Positions 7,995 through 14,498 of a stretch of 17,149 nucleotides of DNA are shown piece after piece; the stretch's first letter is position 1; every line of letters starts with the position of its first letter. The DNA comes from RGIG4103 sp045644605 (GTDB lineage: Bacteria > Bacillota > Clostridia > RUG12999). A program made the position numbers and the translations under genes. The notes under the pieces were generated by a model that was not told the DNA's origin, searched no databases, and saw nothing but the letters and a program-made list of their open reading frames with translations. The stretch covers positions 1-17,149 of the forward strand of contig JAZRHB010000085.1 in assembly GCA_045644605.1 (NCBI GenBank), given 5' to 3'.

Positions 7995-8735
7995 TTATAT
8001 TCTTCCCTTTTCTCTTACATATATATAATGCGGAATGGCTCCGTCCTTGTAATACTGTTCCAGAATTTCGGCTCTGTCACCATCACCGAAATCCATTTTT
8101 GCAAGGTCTGCTTTAAGCATTCCGAGAAGCACATAACACGAATGGGGACTCATTTCAATATCTCCAAATTTATATGTCAGGGCATTACCTTTTTTTATTG
8201 TCTTGCGGAAAATATCAAACTCAATACGTACATAAAGATTATGTTTGTACCACTCGTCCGAAATTTCCTCTACTTCTTCTTTTGAATAGCTTTTTTCACA
8301 CCTTGAAAGCGTGGTGAATTTTGCAAGCGGATATTCCATAAGCTCCGGTTCGTCACCTGCGGTAAGTAAATAAAGTGACTGTGCACCTCGCCATACAATA
8401 ACGCACTTTTCTTTAAGCAAAAGAGGGGCGCAATCTGAAACAACAATGGTTTTTGCGTTTTCGGGAATGTCAAACCCCGAAATTGCAGACTCATACCTTG
8501 ACTTTGCAAGTGCCACTTTTTTGGGACTGGGGGTGTTTACCTTATACGGAATATATAAAAACAGCGTCTGTACTGTTCCTGCAATAAAAAGCTTAACCGA
8601 CTCAAGCACGTCGTGGTCCTTATTCATAATACCCGATACCAGAAACATAGCTGCAGCAAAATAACAAAAACATATTATGGGCACAAGAATTATATACCAG
8701 TACCTGTCAAGCTTTAAATATTTTTCAAACTTCAT
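7995..8735 (-). CDS. Unrecognised membrane protein with two N-terminal helices
   Basis: I do not recognise this protein. The start is chosen at the second of two close ATGs (8735, 246 residues), because AGGAGG on the minus strand (8748-8743) lies seven bases from it and only one base from the ATG at 8741. Seen: a short basic N-terminus, a hydrophobic segment at about residues 12-35, a second at about 45-63, then a soluble domain of about 180 residues. The part near 105-145 (VIVWRGAQSLYLLTAG and following) looks like alternating beta strands, as in PH-like or YcxB-like membrane-attached domains, but that is only an impression. The C-terminus is mixed alpha/beta and charged. It is divergent from ctsR and its promoter overlaps CtsR-like half-sites, so a link to protein stress is possible. 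It ends at a shared terminator. Confidence 0.8.
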   Translation of the reverse strand: MKFEKYLKLDRYWYIILVPIICFCYFAAAMFLVSGIMNKDHDVLESVKLFIAGTVQTLFLYIPYKVNTPSPKKVALAKSRYESAISGFDIPENAKTIVVSDCAPLLLKEKCVIVWRGAQSLYLLTAGDEPELMEYPLAKFTTLSRCEKSYSKEEVEEISDEWYKHNLYVRIEFDIFRKTIKKGNALTYKFGDIEMSPHSCYVLLGMLKADLAKMDFGDGDRAEILEQYYKDGAIPHYIYVREKGRI

Positions 8736-8754
8736 ATCCATCCCTCCTGACTAC

Positions 8755-8783
8755 ATTATAACGAAAGTCAAATTATAAGTCAA
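8755..8783 (-). promoter_or_regulatory. Promoter of the membrane-protein gene, with CtsR-like half-sites
   Basis: Read on the minus strand, TTGACT (8783-8778) and TATAAT (8760-8755) are 17 bases apart, a near-consensus sigma-A promoter placing the start near 8748 and giving a very short leader. The -35 lies within one copy of AGTCAAA (plus strand 8778-8784), and a second copy (8766-8772) lies in the spacer. The two copies are separated by five bases rather than the three of a normal CtsR operator. Confidence 0.7.
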
Positions 8784-8855
8784 ACTTTTTATAAGAAAAA
8801 GAAAACAAAAGAAAATAAGAGAAAAATAGACTTATTTTCTTATAATCAAAGTTTG
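8781..8855. repeat. Imperfect inverted repeat in the ctsR divergent gap
   Basis: Bases 8781-8799 pair with 8835-8855 over 19 base pairs with one two-base bulge (8846-8847). A competing inner hairpin pairs 8809-8819 with 8831-8841 over 11 perfect pairs. The two share bases 8835-8841, so they are mutually exclusive. The tract is very AT-rich, which raises the chance rate, but 19 pairs is long. It is not followed by a T-run, so I do not call it a terminator. Confidence 0.6.
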
Positions 8856-8861
8856 CGGCGG

Positions 8862-8890
8862 TTGAAAACTAACAAAAAAGGGAATATAAT
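8862..8890 (+). promoter_or_regulatory. Sigma-A promoter of the ctsR-mcsA-mcsB-clpC operon
   Basis: TTGAAA at 8862-8867 and TATAAT at 8885-8890 are exactly 17 bases apart (5/6 and 6/6 matches). The expected start is near 8897, directly at the left edge of the CtsR operator, the classical arrangement for CtsR repression. Confidence 0.9.
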
Positions 8891-8899
8891 TCAATTAAA

Positions 8900-8916
8900 G
8901 GTCAAAGATAGTCAAA
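8900..8916 (+). promoter_or_regulatory. CtsR operator (heptad direct repeat)
   Basis: GGTCAAA, three bases, then AGTCAAA matches the established CtsR box (RGTCAAA-NAN-RGTCAAA) at every defined position. It covers about +3 to +19 of the predicted transcript, so bound CtsR would block initiation or early elongation. A partial third half-site (ATCAAA) follows at once. Confidence 0.93.
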
Positions 8917-8940
8917 ATCAAATTTGGGAGGAGGCTCCTT

Positions 8941-9384
8941 ATGAGTATAAGCGATATAATTGAAAATTTTATAAAAGAAGCGATGACAGATAACACCGCA
9001 ACACTTAAACGAAACGAGCTTGCGGATAAATTCAACTGCGTACCGTCGCAGATAAATTACGTAATTTCAACAAGGTTTACATCCGAACAAGGGTATATTG
9101 TTGAAAGCAGACGTGGCGGCGGCGGATATATTACAATAAGAAAAATAAACGTGCAACCCGACAATATGCTGATGCACGTTGTAAACAGTATAGGGTCGGA
9201 AATTGATTTTGAGTCCGCAAGGGTATGTATAAAAGCCCTGTACGAATACGATGTTATAAGTAAACGAGAAGCAAACATAATCATTTCGGCGATAAGCGAC
9301 AGAGTGCTCACCTGTGAGCGCCCGCTTCGTGATAAAATCCGTGCAAATATGATTAAGAATATGCTGCTATATCTGGGGAAATAG
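8941..9384 (+). CDS. ctsR: Transcriptional repressor CtsR (class III heat-shock regulator)
   Basis: CtsR is a dimeric repressor of clp genes in low-G+C Gram-positives; heat or arginine phosphorylation by McsB releases it from DNA, and ClpCP degrades it. Seen: N-terminal SISDIIENFIK, a helix-turn-helix through the highly conserved CVPSQINYVISTRFT (33-47), and the winged loop RRGGGGYI (57-64). The tetraglycine stretch is the known intrinsic heat sensor, and the neighbouring arginine is the known McsB target region. The C-terminal helical domain (about 78-147) ends in RANMIKNMLLYL. Length 147 is slightly below the common 150-155. A very strong GGAGGAGG lies six bases before the ATG. It is the first gene of a four-gene operon controlled by the operator at 8900-8916. 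Confidence 0.97.
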   Translation: MSISDIIENFIKEAMTDNTATLKRNELADKFNCVPSQINYVISTRFTSEQGYIVESRRGGGGYITIRKINVQPDNMLMHVVNSIGSEIDFESARVCIKALYEYDVISKREANIIISAISDRVLTCERPLRDKIRANMIKNMLLYLGK

Positions 9385-9402
9385 AAAGGATGGTAATGTA
9401 AA

Positions 9403-9912
9403 ATGCTATGCTCAAAATGTATGCAGAGAGAAGCAAACGTGTTTTTCTCAAAAATTACAAACGGGGTTAAAGAAGAATATAAAGTATGTGACGTATGTGC
9501 AAAAGAGCTTGGGCTTATCGGTTCATCGGGAGTAATGCTCAATATGAACGATTTCATAAGCGATTTTGTTGGCAAAGGAATAGGGCGAAGGACAATAGGA
9601 ACAAGCCTTGTGTGTCCTACCTGCGGATGCACACTCGCAGAATTTTCAAAAACATCAAAATTCGGATGCAGCGAATGTTATAATACCTTTAAAAACCATC
9701 TTGCACCGCTTATGAAACGACTTCACGGAAATGCGCATCATACGGGCAAATTCCCCGAAAAAGCGGAAAGTATAAACCTTAAAAAGAATAAACTTATCGA
9801 GCTTAAAACAAAAATGGCAAAAGCCGTTGAAACCGAGGATTTTGAAACAGCAGCACGCTTACGTGACGAAATAAAAGAACTTTTAAAAGAAATTGACGGA
9901 CAGGAGGGGTAG
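9403..9912 (+). CDS. mcsA: McsA, zinc-finger activator of the McsB arginine kinase
   Basis: McsA binds McsB and stimulates its protein-arginine kinase activity, and helps deliver substrates to ClpC. Seen: four CxxC pairs (C3/C6, C29/C32, C71/C74, C89/C92), expected to bind two zinc ions; a linker with the family HHTGKFP (112-118); and a C-terminal UVR motif (about 127-163, with ETEDFETAARLRDEI). Length 169 is normal. It starts 18 bases after the ctsR stop. The Shine-Dalgarno AGAAAGGA (9383-9390) is about 12 bases from the ATG, slightly long, and an out-of-frame ATG-TAA start-stop pair lies between. The mcsB gene follows after four bases. Confidence 0.95.
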   Translation: MLCSKCMQREANVFFSKITNGVKEEYKVCDVCAKELGLIGSSGVMLNMNDFISDFVGKGIGRRTIGTSLVCPTCGCTLAEFSKTSKFGCSECYNTFKNHLAPLMKRLHGNAHHTGKFPEKAESINLKKNKLIELKTKMAKAVETEDFETAARLRDEIKELLKEIDGQEG

Positions 9913-9916
9913 GCTT

Positions 9917-10924
9917 ATGTGGTATAAAGCAAAAGGAAAAGACAGCGACATTGTAATCAGTTCAAGAATAAGACTTGCCCGAAACCTTAAAGATTTCAGG
10001 TTCTGCGGAAAAATGTCGGGCGAGGATGCGGTTGAAATTATTGAAAAAACAAAGGCTGCACTTGACGGAAGAAAATTTAAGCTTATATCCCTTGAAAATA
10101 TGGATAAAACCGATAAGCTCCTTATGCTTGAGCAGCACCTTATAAGCCGTGAGCTTGCACAGAGTCGTTTGTCCTCGGGTGTGTTTACCGATAAGGATAA
10201 CGAAATAAGCGTAATGGTAAACGAAGAAGACCATATCCGTATGCAGTGTATAGTCGGCGGATATGACCTTGACGGTGCATATGAAAAAATAAATGCACTG
10301 GATAGCAGCCTTGAAGAAAAACTCGATTTTGCATTTGACGAAAATTACGGATACCTTACCAAATGCCCCACAAATACAGGTACGGGAATGCGTGCATCGG
10401 TAATGCTTCATCTGCCGGGTCTTGCAATTACGGGTAATATAAATAATGTAATTGCCGCAGTAAACAAACTCGGTATTGCGGTACGCGGTCTTTACGGCGA
10501 GGGCAGTAAATCGGCGGCGTGCATTTATCAGGTATCAAATCAGGTAACGCTTGGTATAACCGAAGAAGAAACCATAGAAAACCTTAAAAATGTGGTTGAT
10601 ATGCTTATTGAAAAGGAGCGTCAGGTAACAAAAGCGCTTTATGATAATAATCCGCTCCAGTTCAAGGATAAAGTGTCAAGAGCATATGCAACTCTTTCGG
10701 GCGCATATATTATGACAAACGACGAATTTATGAAGCTTATTCCGTATGTCAGAATGGGCAAAAACATGGGTATAATAAAAGTAGATGATATGGAAATAAA
10801 TAGTCTTATAATTGAACTTTCGCCGGCGCACGTATCAAAGCTTATGGGTGCATCAAACGCCGCACAAAGAGATGAAAAACGTGCATCAAAATTAAGAGAA
10901 GTTCTTGGCAAGGAGGAAAAATAG
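9917..10924 (+). CDS. mcsB: Protein arginine kinase McsB
   Basis: McsB phosphorylates arginine side chains on CtsR and on misfolded proteins, marking them for ClpCP; its fold is that of phosphagen kinases. I choose the ATG at 9917 (335 residues), seven bases after AGGAGGGG (9902-9909); the frame is open to a TTG at 9893 inside mcsA, but that has no ribosome site. Seen: SSRIRLARNL (15-24), NEEDHIRMQ (102-110) carrying the catalytic acidic residues, CPTNTGTGMRASVMLHLP (150-167) with the active-site cysteine C150, and GEGSKSAACIYQVSNQ (194-209). A C-terminal RDEKRA (318-323) matches the RDxxRA element known to bind phosphoarginine. All catalytic elements appear intact. The stop lies one base before the clpC start. 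Confidence 0.96.
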   Translation: MWYKAKGKDSDIVISSRIRLARNLKDFRFCGKMSGEDAVEIIEKTKAALDGRKFKLISLENMDKTDKLLMLEQHLISRELAQSRLSSGVFTDKDNEISVMVNEEDHIRMQCIVGGYDLDGAYEKINALDSSLEEKLDFAFDENYGYLTKCPTNTGTGMRASVMLHLPGLAITGNINNVIAAVNKLGIAVRGLYGEGSKSAACIYQVSNQVTLGITEEETIENLKNVVDMLIEKERQVTKALYDNNPLQFKDKVSRAYATLSGAYIMTNDEFMKLIPYVRMGKNMGIIKVDDMEINSLIIELSPAHVSKLMGASNAAQRDEKRASKLREVLGKEEK

Positions 10925-10925
10925 T

Positions 10926-13355
10926 ATGGAAATAAACGGATTTAAACTTACACAGCGTGCACAGGTTGCAATACGGTTTTCGCAGGAAGCGGCGCTTGAA
11001 ACAGGCAGCGGTGTTGTGGGAACAGAGCATCTTCTTTTAGGTCTTGTAAAGGAAGGCAGCGGAATTGCTGCAAAAGTGCTCCAGTCAAAAGGGGTAACAC
11101 TTGAAAGCTTCCGCAGTGTTATAGGAAAATTCAGCGGCAGCGGCACACTTGCATCACGTGTGGATTTTACACCCCGAACAAAAAATGTACTTGAACTGAG
11201 CGTTGCCGAAGCGCAAAAGCTTGGCAATAACTATGTGGGAACAGAGCATATCCTACTTGCAATTCTTGCCGAAGGCGAGGGTCTTGCGGTAAGGATTTTG
11301 GGCGAGCTTGGTATAAATACGAAAGAGCTTTATGATTCAATCATAAAATCGCTTACGGAGGAAAGCCCGTTTGCAAGCGTTGATAAAAGTAAGCAGGGAG
11401 ATAAAGCAACCCCAGGACTTAATCAGTTCGGTAAAGACCTTACCGCCGCAGCGGCGCAGGGCAAAATGGATCCCGTAATCGGCAGAGAAGACGAGATTGA
11501 ACGAGTTATACAGATACTTTCCCGCAGAACAAAAAATAACCCTTGTCTTATCGGTGAACCGGGCGTAGGTAAAACCGCCGTTGCGGAAGGACTTGCACAG
11601 CATATTGTTGCGGGCAACGTTCCCGAAGTGCTTAAAAATAAGCGTGTTTTCACACTTGATATGTCGTCTATGCTGGCGGGTGCAAAATACCGCGGAGAAT
11701 TTGAAGAACGTCTTAAAAAAGCAATGGACGAAATTATTGCTGCAGGCAACGTAATCATATTTATTGACGAAATCCATACAATTGTGGGTGCAGGTGCGGC
11801 AGAAGGCGCAATTGATGCGGCAAATATTTTAAAACCCGTACTTGCAAGAGGTGAAATGCAGGTAATCGGCGCAACAACTATCAATGAATACAGAAAATAT
11901 ATTGAAAAAGACGCCGCGCTTGAAAGAAGATTCCAGCCCGTAACCGTTGGCGAGCCTACGCAGGCTGAGGCGGTTACAATATTAAAAGGTATAAGGGATA
12001 AATACGAGGCGCACCATAAAGTAACAATTACGGATGATGCAATTGAAGCGGCGGTAAAGCTTTCCGTACGTTATATTCCGGACAGATTTTTGCCCGATAA
12101 AGCAATCGACCTTATCGACGAGGCGGCATCTGCAATCCGTATGAAAACTCTTACAACACCGCCCGATTTAAAGGATATTGACGATAAAATTAAAACTGTG
12201 GCAAAGGAAAAGGAAGCGGCAATAACAGCGCAGGAATTTGAACGTGCAGCAAGCCTTCGTGACGAAGAAAACAAACTCAAAAAAGAGCTTGAAGAAAAGA
12301 AAGAAAATTGGAATAAGGAAAACGGTCAGACAAAGCTTAAAATAACATCGGAAGATATTGCCGAAAAAATTGCCAAATGGACCAATATTCCGGTCAGTCG
12401 CCTTACCGAATCGGATTCTGACAGACTTAAAAATATGGAAAAAACACTCCATAAACGTGTGGTTGGTCAGGACGAGGCGGTTTCCGCTGTTGCAAAAGCA
12501 ATCCGCAGAGGCAGAGTGGGCTTAAAAGACCCGAAACGCCCGACGGGAAGCTTTATTTTCCTCGGACCTACGGGTGTAGGTAAAACCGAGCTTTCAAAAG
12601 CACTTGCGGAAGCGGTGTTCGGCGATGAAAACGCAATGATAAGAATTGATATGTCCGAATATATGGAAAAACATTCGGTATCAAGACTTGTCGGCTCACC
12701 TCCGGGATATGTGGGATATGACGAGGGAGGTCAGCTTACGGAAAAGGTAAGAACAAAACCGTATTCCGTAATTTTGTTTGACGAAATTGAAAAAGCGCAT
12801 CCCGATGTGTTCAATATCCTACTTCAGATTATGGAAGACGGAATTTTAACCGATTCGCAAGGCCGACGTGTTGATTTTCGCAATACAGTTATTATTATGA
12901 CATCCAATATCGGTGCATCAAAAATAACAGAGCCGAAAACATTCGGGTTCGGTCAGGAAGAAACGGAAAAGGCAAATTACGAAACAATCAAGGGAAATGT
13001 AATGTCGGAACTTAAAAAATCGTTCCGTCCGGAATTCCTTAACCGTGTTGATGATACAATTGTGTTCCATCCGCTTACAAAACCCGAAATCAAAAAAATT
13101 GCGGGGATACTCCTTGACGGAATGATAAAACGCCTCTCTGAAAATGATATTACGGCAACATATACCGAAACGCTCGTGGAATTTATTTCAAAAGAGGGAT
13201 TTGACCCCGTATACGGAGCAAGACCCCTTCGCCGTGCAATTCAGTCAAAGGTTGAAGATGCACTTGCCGAAGAAATGCTTGATAATAATATAAGTCTCGG
13301 TGATGCAATCAAAATCGACTGCGTACGCGGAAAAATCAAAATAACGAAAGAATGA
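10926..13355 (+). CDS. clpC: ATP-dependent Clp protease ATPase subunit ClpC
   Basis: ClpC is the AAA+ unfoldase that feeds ClpP, here with McsB-tagged proteins and CtsR as expected clients. I choose the ATG at 10926 (809 residues, almost exactly the usual length), nine bases after AAGGAGG (10910-10916). Seen: an N-domain with two Clp-N repeats, each with VGTEH (glutamates E34 and E107, at the positions known to bind phosphoarginine); AAA1 with Walker A GEPGVGKT (210-217), Walker B VIIFIDE (276-282) and ERRF (333-336); a UVR-containing middle domain (about 417-460); AAA2 with Walker A GPTGVGKT (547-554) and Walker B ILFDE (616-620); and the ClpP-docking loop TFGFG (672-676). A UVR motif is present in both McsA and ClpC. 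It is the last gene of the operon, followed at once by a terminator. Confidence 0.98.
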   Translation: MEINGFKLTQRAQVAIRFSQEAALETGSGVVGTEHLLLGLVKEGSGIAAKVLQSKGVTLESFRSVIGKFSGSGTLASRVDFTPRTKNVLELSVAEAQKLGNNYVGTEHILLAILAEGEGLAVRILGELGINTKELYDSIIKSLTEESPFASVDKSKQGDKATPGLNQFGKDLTAAAAQGKMDPVIGREDEIERVIQILSRRTKNNPCLIGEPGVGKTAVAEGLAQHIVAGNVPEVLKNKRVFTLDMSSMLAGAKYRGEFEERLKKAMDEIIAAGNVIIFIDEIHTIVGAGAAEGAIDAANILKPVLARGEMQVIGATTINEYRKYIEKDAALERRFQPVTVGEPTQAEAVTILKGIRDKYEAHHKVTITDDAIEAAVKLSVRYIPDRFLPDKAIDLIDEAASAIRMKTLTTPPDLKDIDDKIKTVAKEKEAAITAQEFERAASLRDEENKLKKELEEKKENWNKENGQTKLKITSEDIAEKIAKWTNIPVSRLTESDSDRLKNMEKTLHKRVVGQDEAVSAVAKAIRRGRVGLKDPKRPTGSFIFLGPTGVGKTELSKALAEAVFGDENAMIRIDMSEYMEKHSVSRLVGSPPGYVGYDEGGQLTEKVRTKPYSVILFDEIEKAHPDVFNILLQIMEDGILTDSQGRRVDFRNTVIIMTSNIGASKITEPKTFGFGQEETEKANYETIKGNVMSELKKSFRPEFLNRVDDTIVFHPLTKPEIKKIAGILLDGMIKRLSENDITATYTETLVEFISKEGFDPVYGARPLRRAIQSKVEDALAEEMLDNNISLGDAIKIDCVRGKIKITKE

Positions 13356-13357
13356 CA

Positions 13358-13389
13358 AAAACGGTGTGCAAAAGCACACCGTTTTATTT
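13358..13389. terminator. Intrinsic terminator after clpC, overlapping the convergent gene's stop
   Basis: A 12-base-pair perfect stem (13358-13369 with 13374-13385, core CGGTGTGC/GCACACCG) closes an AAAA loop and is followed by ATTTTATT, three bases after the clpC stop. The A-run in the left arm gives a T-run on the minus strand, so it can also end the permease gene. The permease stop codon (13386-13384) lies inside the right arm. Confidence 0.9.
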
Positions 13390-14487
13390 TATTAAAAATT
13401 CAAAACCTGTTAATATAATTAAAAACGCAAAGTTGAAAAGCGTAAACATTCCTACATAATATCCCGTTTTGCCGGGGTTATGTTTTACATATTCTCGGAA
13501 CGTAATCAGGCTGGCAAGCGATGAGATAAGCGTACCGACACCTCCAATGTTTACGCCGAGGAGCAAATCCTGATAGTTGGCGGTAAACTGCGAGAGCAGT
13601 ATTGCCGACGGCACGTTACTTATCACCTGACACGAAAGTATGCCGAAAAGAAGTGTGCTTTTATCAAGCAGCATTGAAAAGAAATTTTTTACCACGTCAA
13701 GACGCGCCATATTCCCTGCAAACACAAAGAAAAATACAAACGTGAAAAGAAGCGGATAATCCACCTCGGAAAGTGCGTGGCGGTCGGCAAAAAGCAGTAC
13801 TGCAGGAATTACAATAAGTCCTATCTGGTACGGTATTCCGCGGAACACTATTGCAATTGACAGTGCAAAAAGTGCAAGATACAGCACTACTCTTTTTTTG
13901 TCAAGGTCTACTTTTTCGTCTTTTATTTCAAGCTCTTCGGGTTTTACAAAAATAACACAGCATATCGTAATAAGTGCAACCGCAAGAACAAATGGCGGCG
14001 CCATTATGGACATAAATTCCATGTTGGGTATGTTGAACGCCGAATAAAGATACAGGTTTTGCGGGTTGCCGAACGGAGTAAGCATACCGCCAAGATTTGC
14101 AGCAATGTTCTGCATTATGAACGCAAACGCCATATATTTTGTTTTTTTCGTTGTGATAAGAACAAAATATCCAAGCGGCAGAAATGTGAGTAGCGCCATA
14201 TCGTTTGCAATAAGCATTGACCCGATGAACGTTATGTACACAAGCGCCAGAATTGCCATTCGCGCATTTTTGAATAGCTGTACCACTTTTTTTGCAAGGA
14301 TATAAAAAAAGTTAATATCTTTAAGTGCGCATACCACAGCAAGCACGCAAAATAAACACGCCAGCGTTTTTAAATCAAAATACCCGAGATATTCTCTATC
14401 TACGGGTATTAAGAAACTGGTTATAAGTGCCGCAAGAAATGCAATTACCATTACAGTATTCTTTTTTACAAAACTAATAACTGCCAT
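13384..14487 (-). CDS. Ion-transporter (ArsB/CitMHS/SLC13-like) permease
   Basis: A polytopic inner-membrane permease of 367 residues with about ten hydrophobic segments. Seen: two inverted-repeat signature regions typical of the ion transporter superfamily. The first has IANDMALLTFLP (93-104) and LTPFGNPQN (136-144); the second has ISNVPSAILLS (289-299) and VNIGGVGTLISSLASL (312-327). NDxALLTF and GNPQN are familiar from ArsB/NhaD/CitMHS-type proteins; the substrate (arsenite, citrate or another anion, or sodium-proton exchange) cannot be read from the sequence. There is no ars gene nearby. It is somewhat shorter than ArsB or NhaD (around 410-430). The ATG is seven bases after AGGGGA (14500-14495, minus strand), which overlaps the typA stop, so it is co-transcribed and probably coupled with typA. 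Confidence 0.85.
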   Translation of the reverse strand: MAVISFVKKNTVMVIAFLAALITSFLIPVDREYLGYFDLKTLACLFCVLAVVCALKDINFFYILAKKVVQLFKNARMAILALVYITFIGSMLIANDMALLTFLPLGYFVLITTKKTKYMAFAFIMQNIAANLGGMLTPFGNPQNLYLYSAFNIPNMEFMSIMAPPFVLAVALITICCVIFVKPEELEIKDEKVDLDKKRVVLYLALFALSIAIVFRGIPYQIGLIVIPAVLLFADRHALSEVDYPLLFTFVFFFVFAGNMARLDVVKNFFSMLLDKSTLLFGILSCQVISNVPSAILLSQFTANYQDLLLGVNIGGVGTLISSLASLITFREYVKHNPGKTGYYVGMFTLFNFAFLIILTGFEFLIK

Positions 14488-14498
14488 TTTGGCATCCC

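Noticed and set aside
8766..8784. A second true CtsR operator
   Set aside because: The two heptads are perfect but five bases apart instead of three, and one contains the -35 of the divergent gene. It is kept as a finding, not annotated as an operator.
8926..8939. RNA thermometer at the ctsR ribosome site (GGAG/CTCC)
   Set aside because: The stem is only four or five pairs around GAGG and leaves part of the Shine-Dalgarno free in the loop. CtsR control at the DNA level already explains the regulation.
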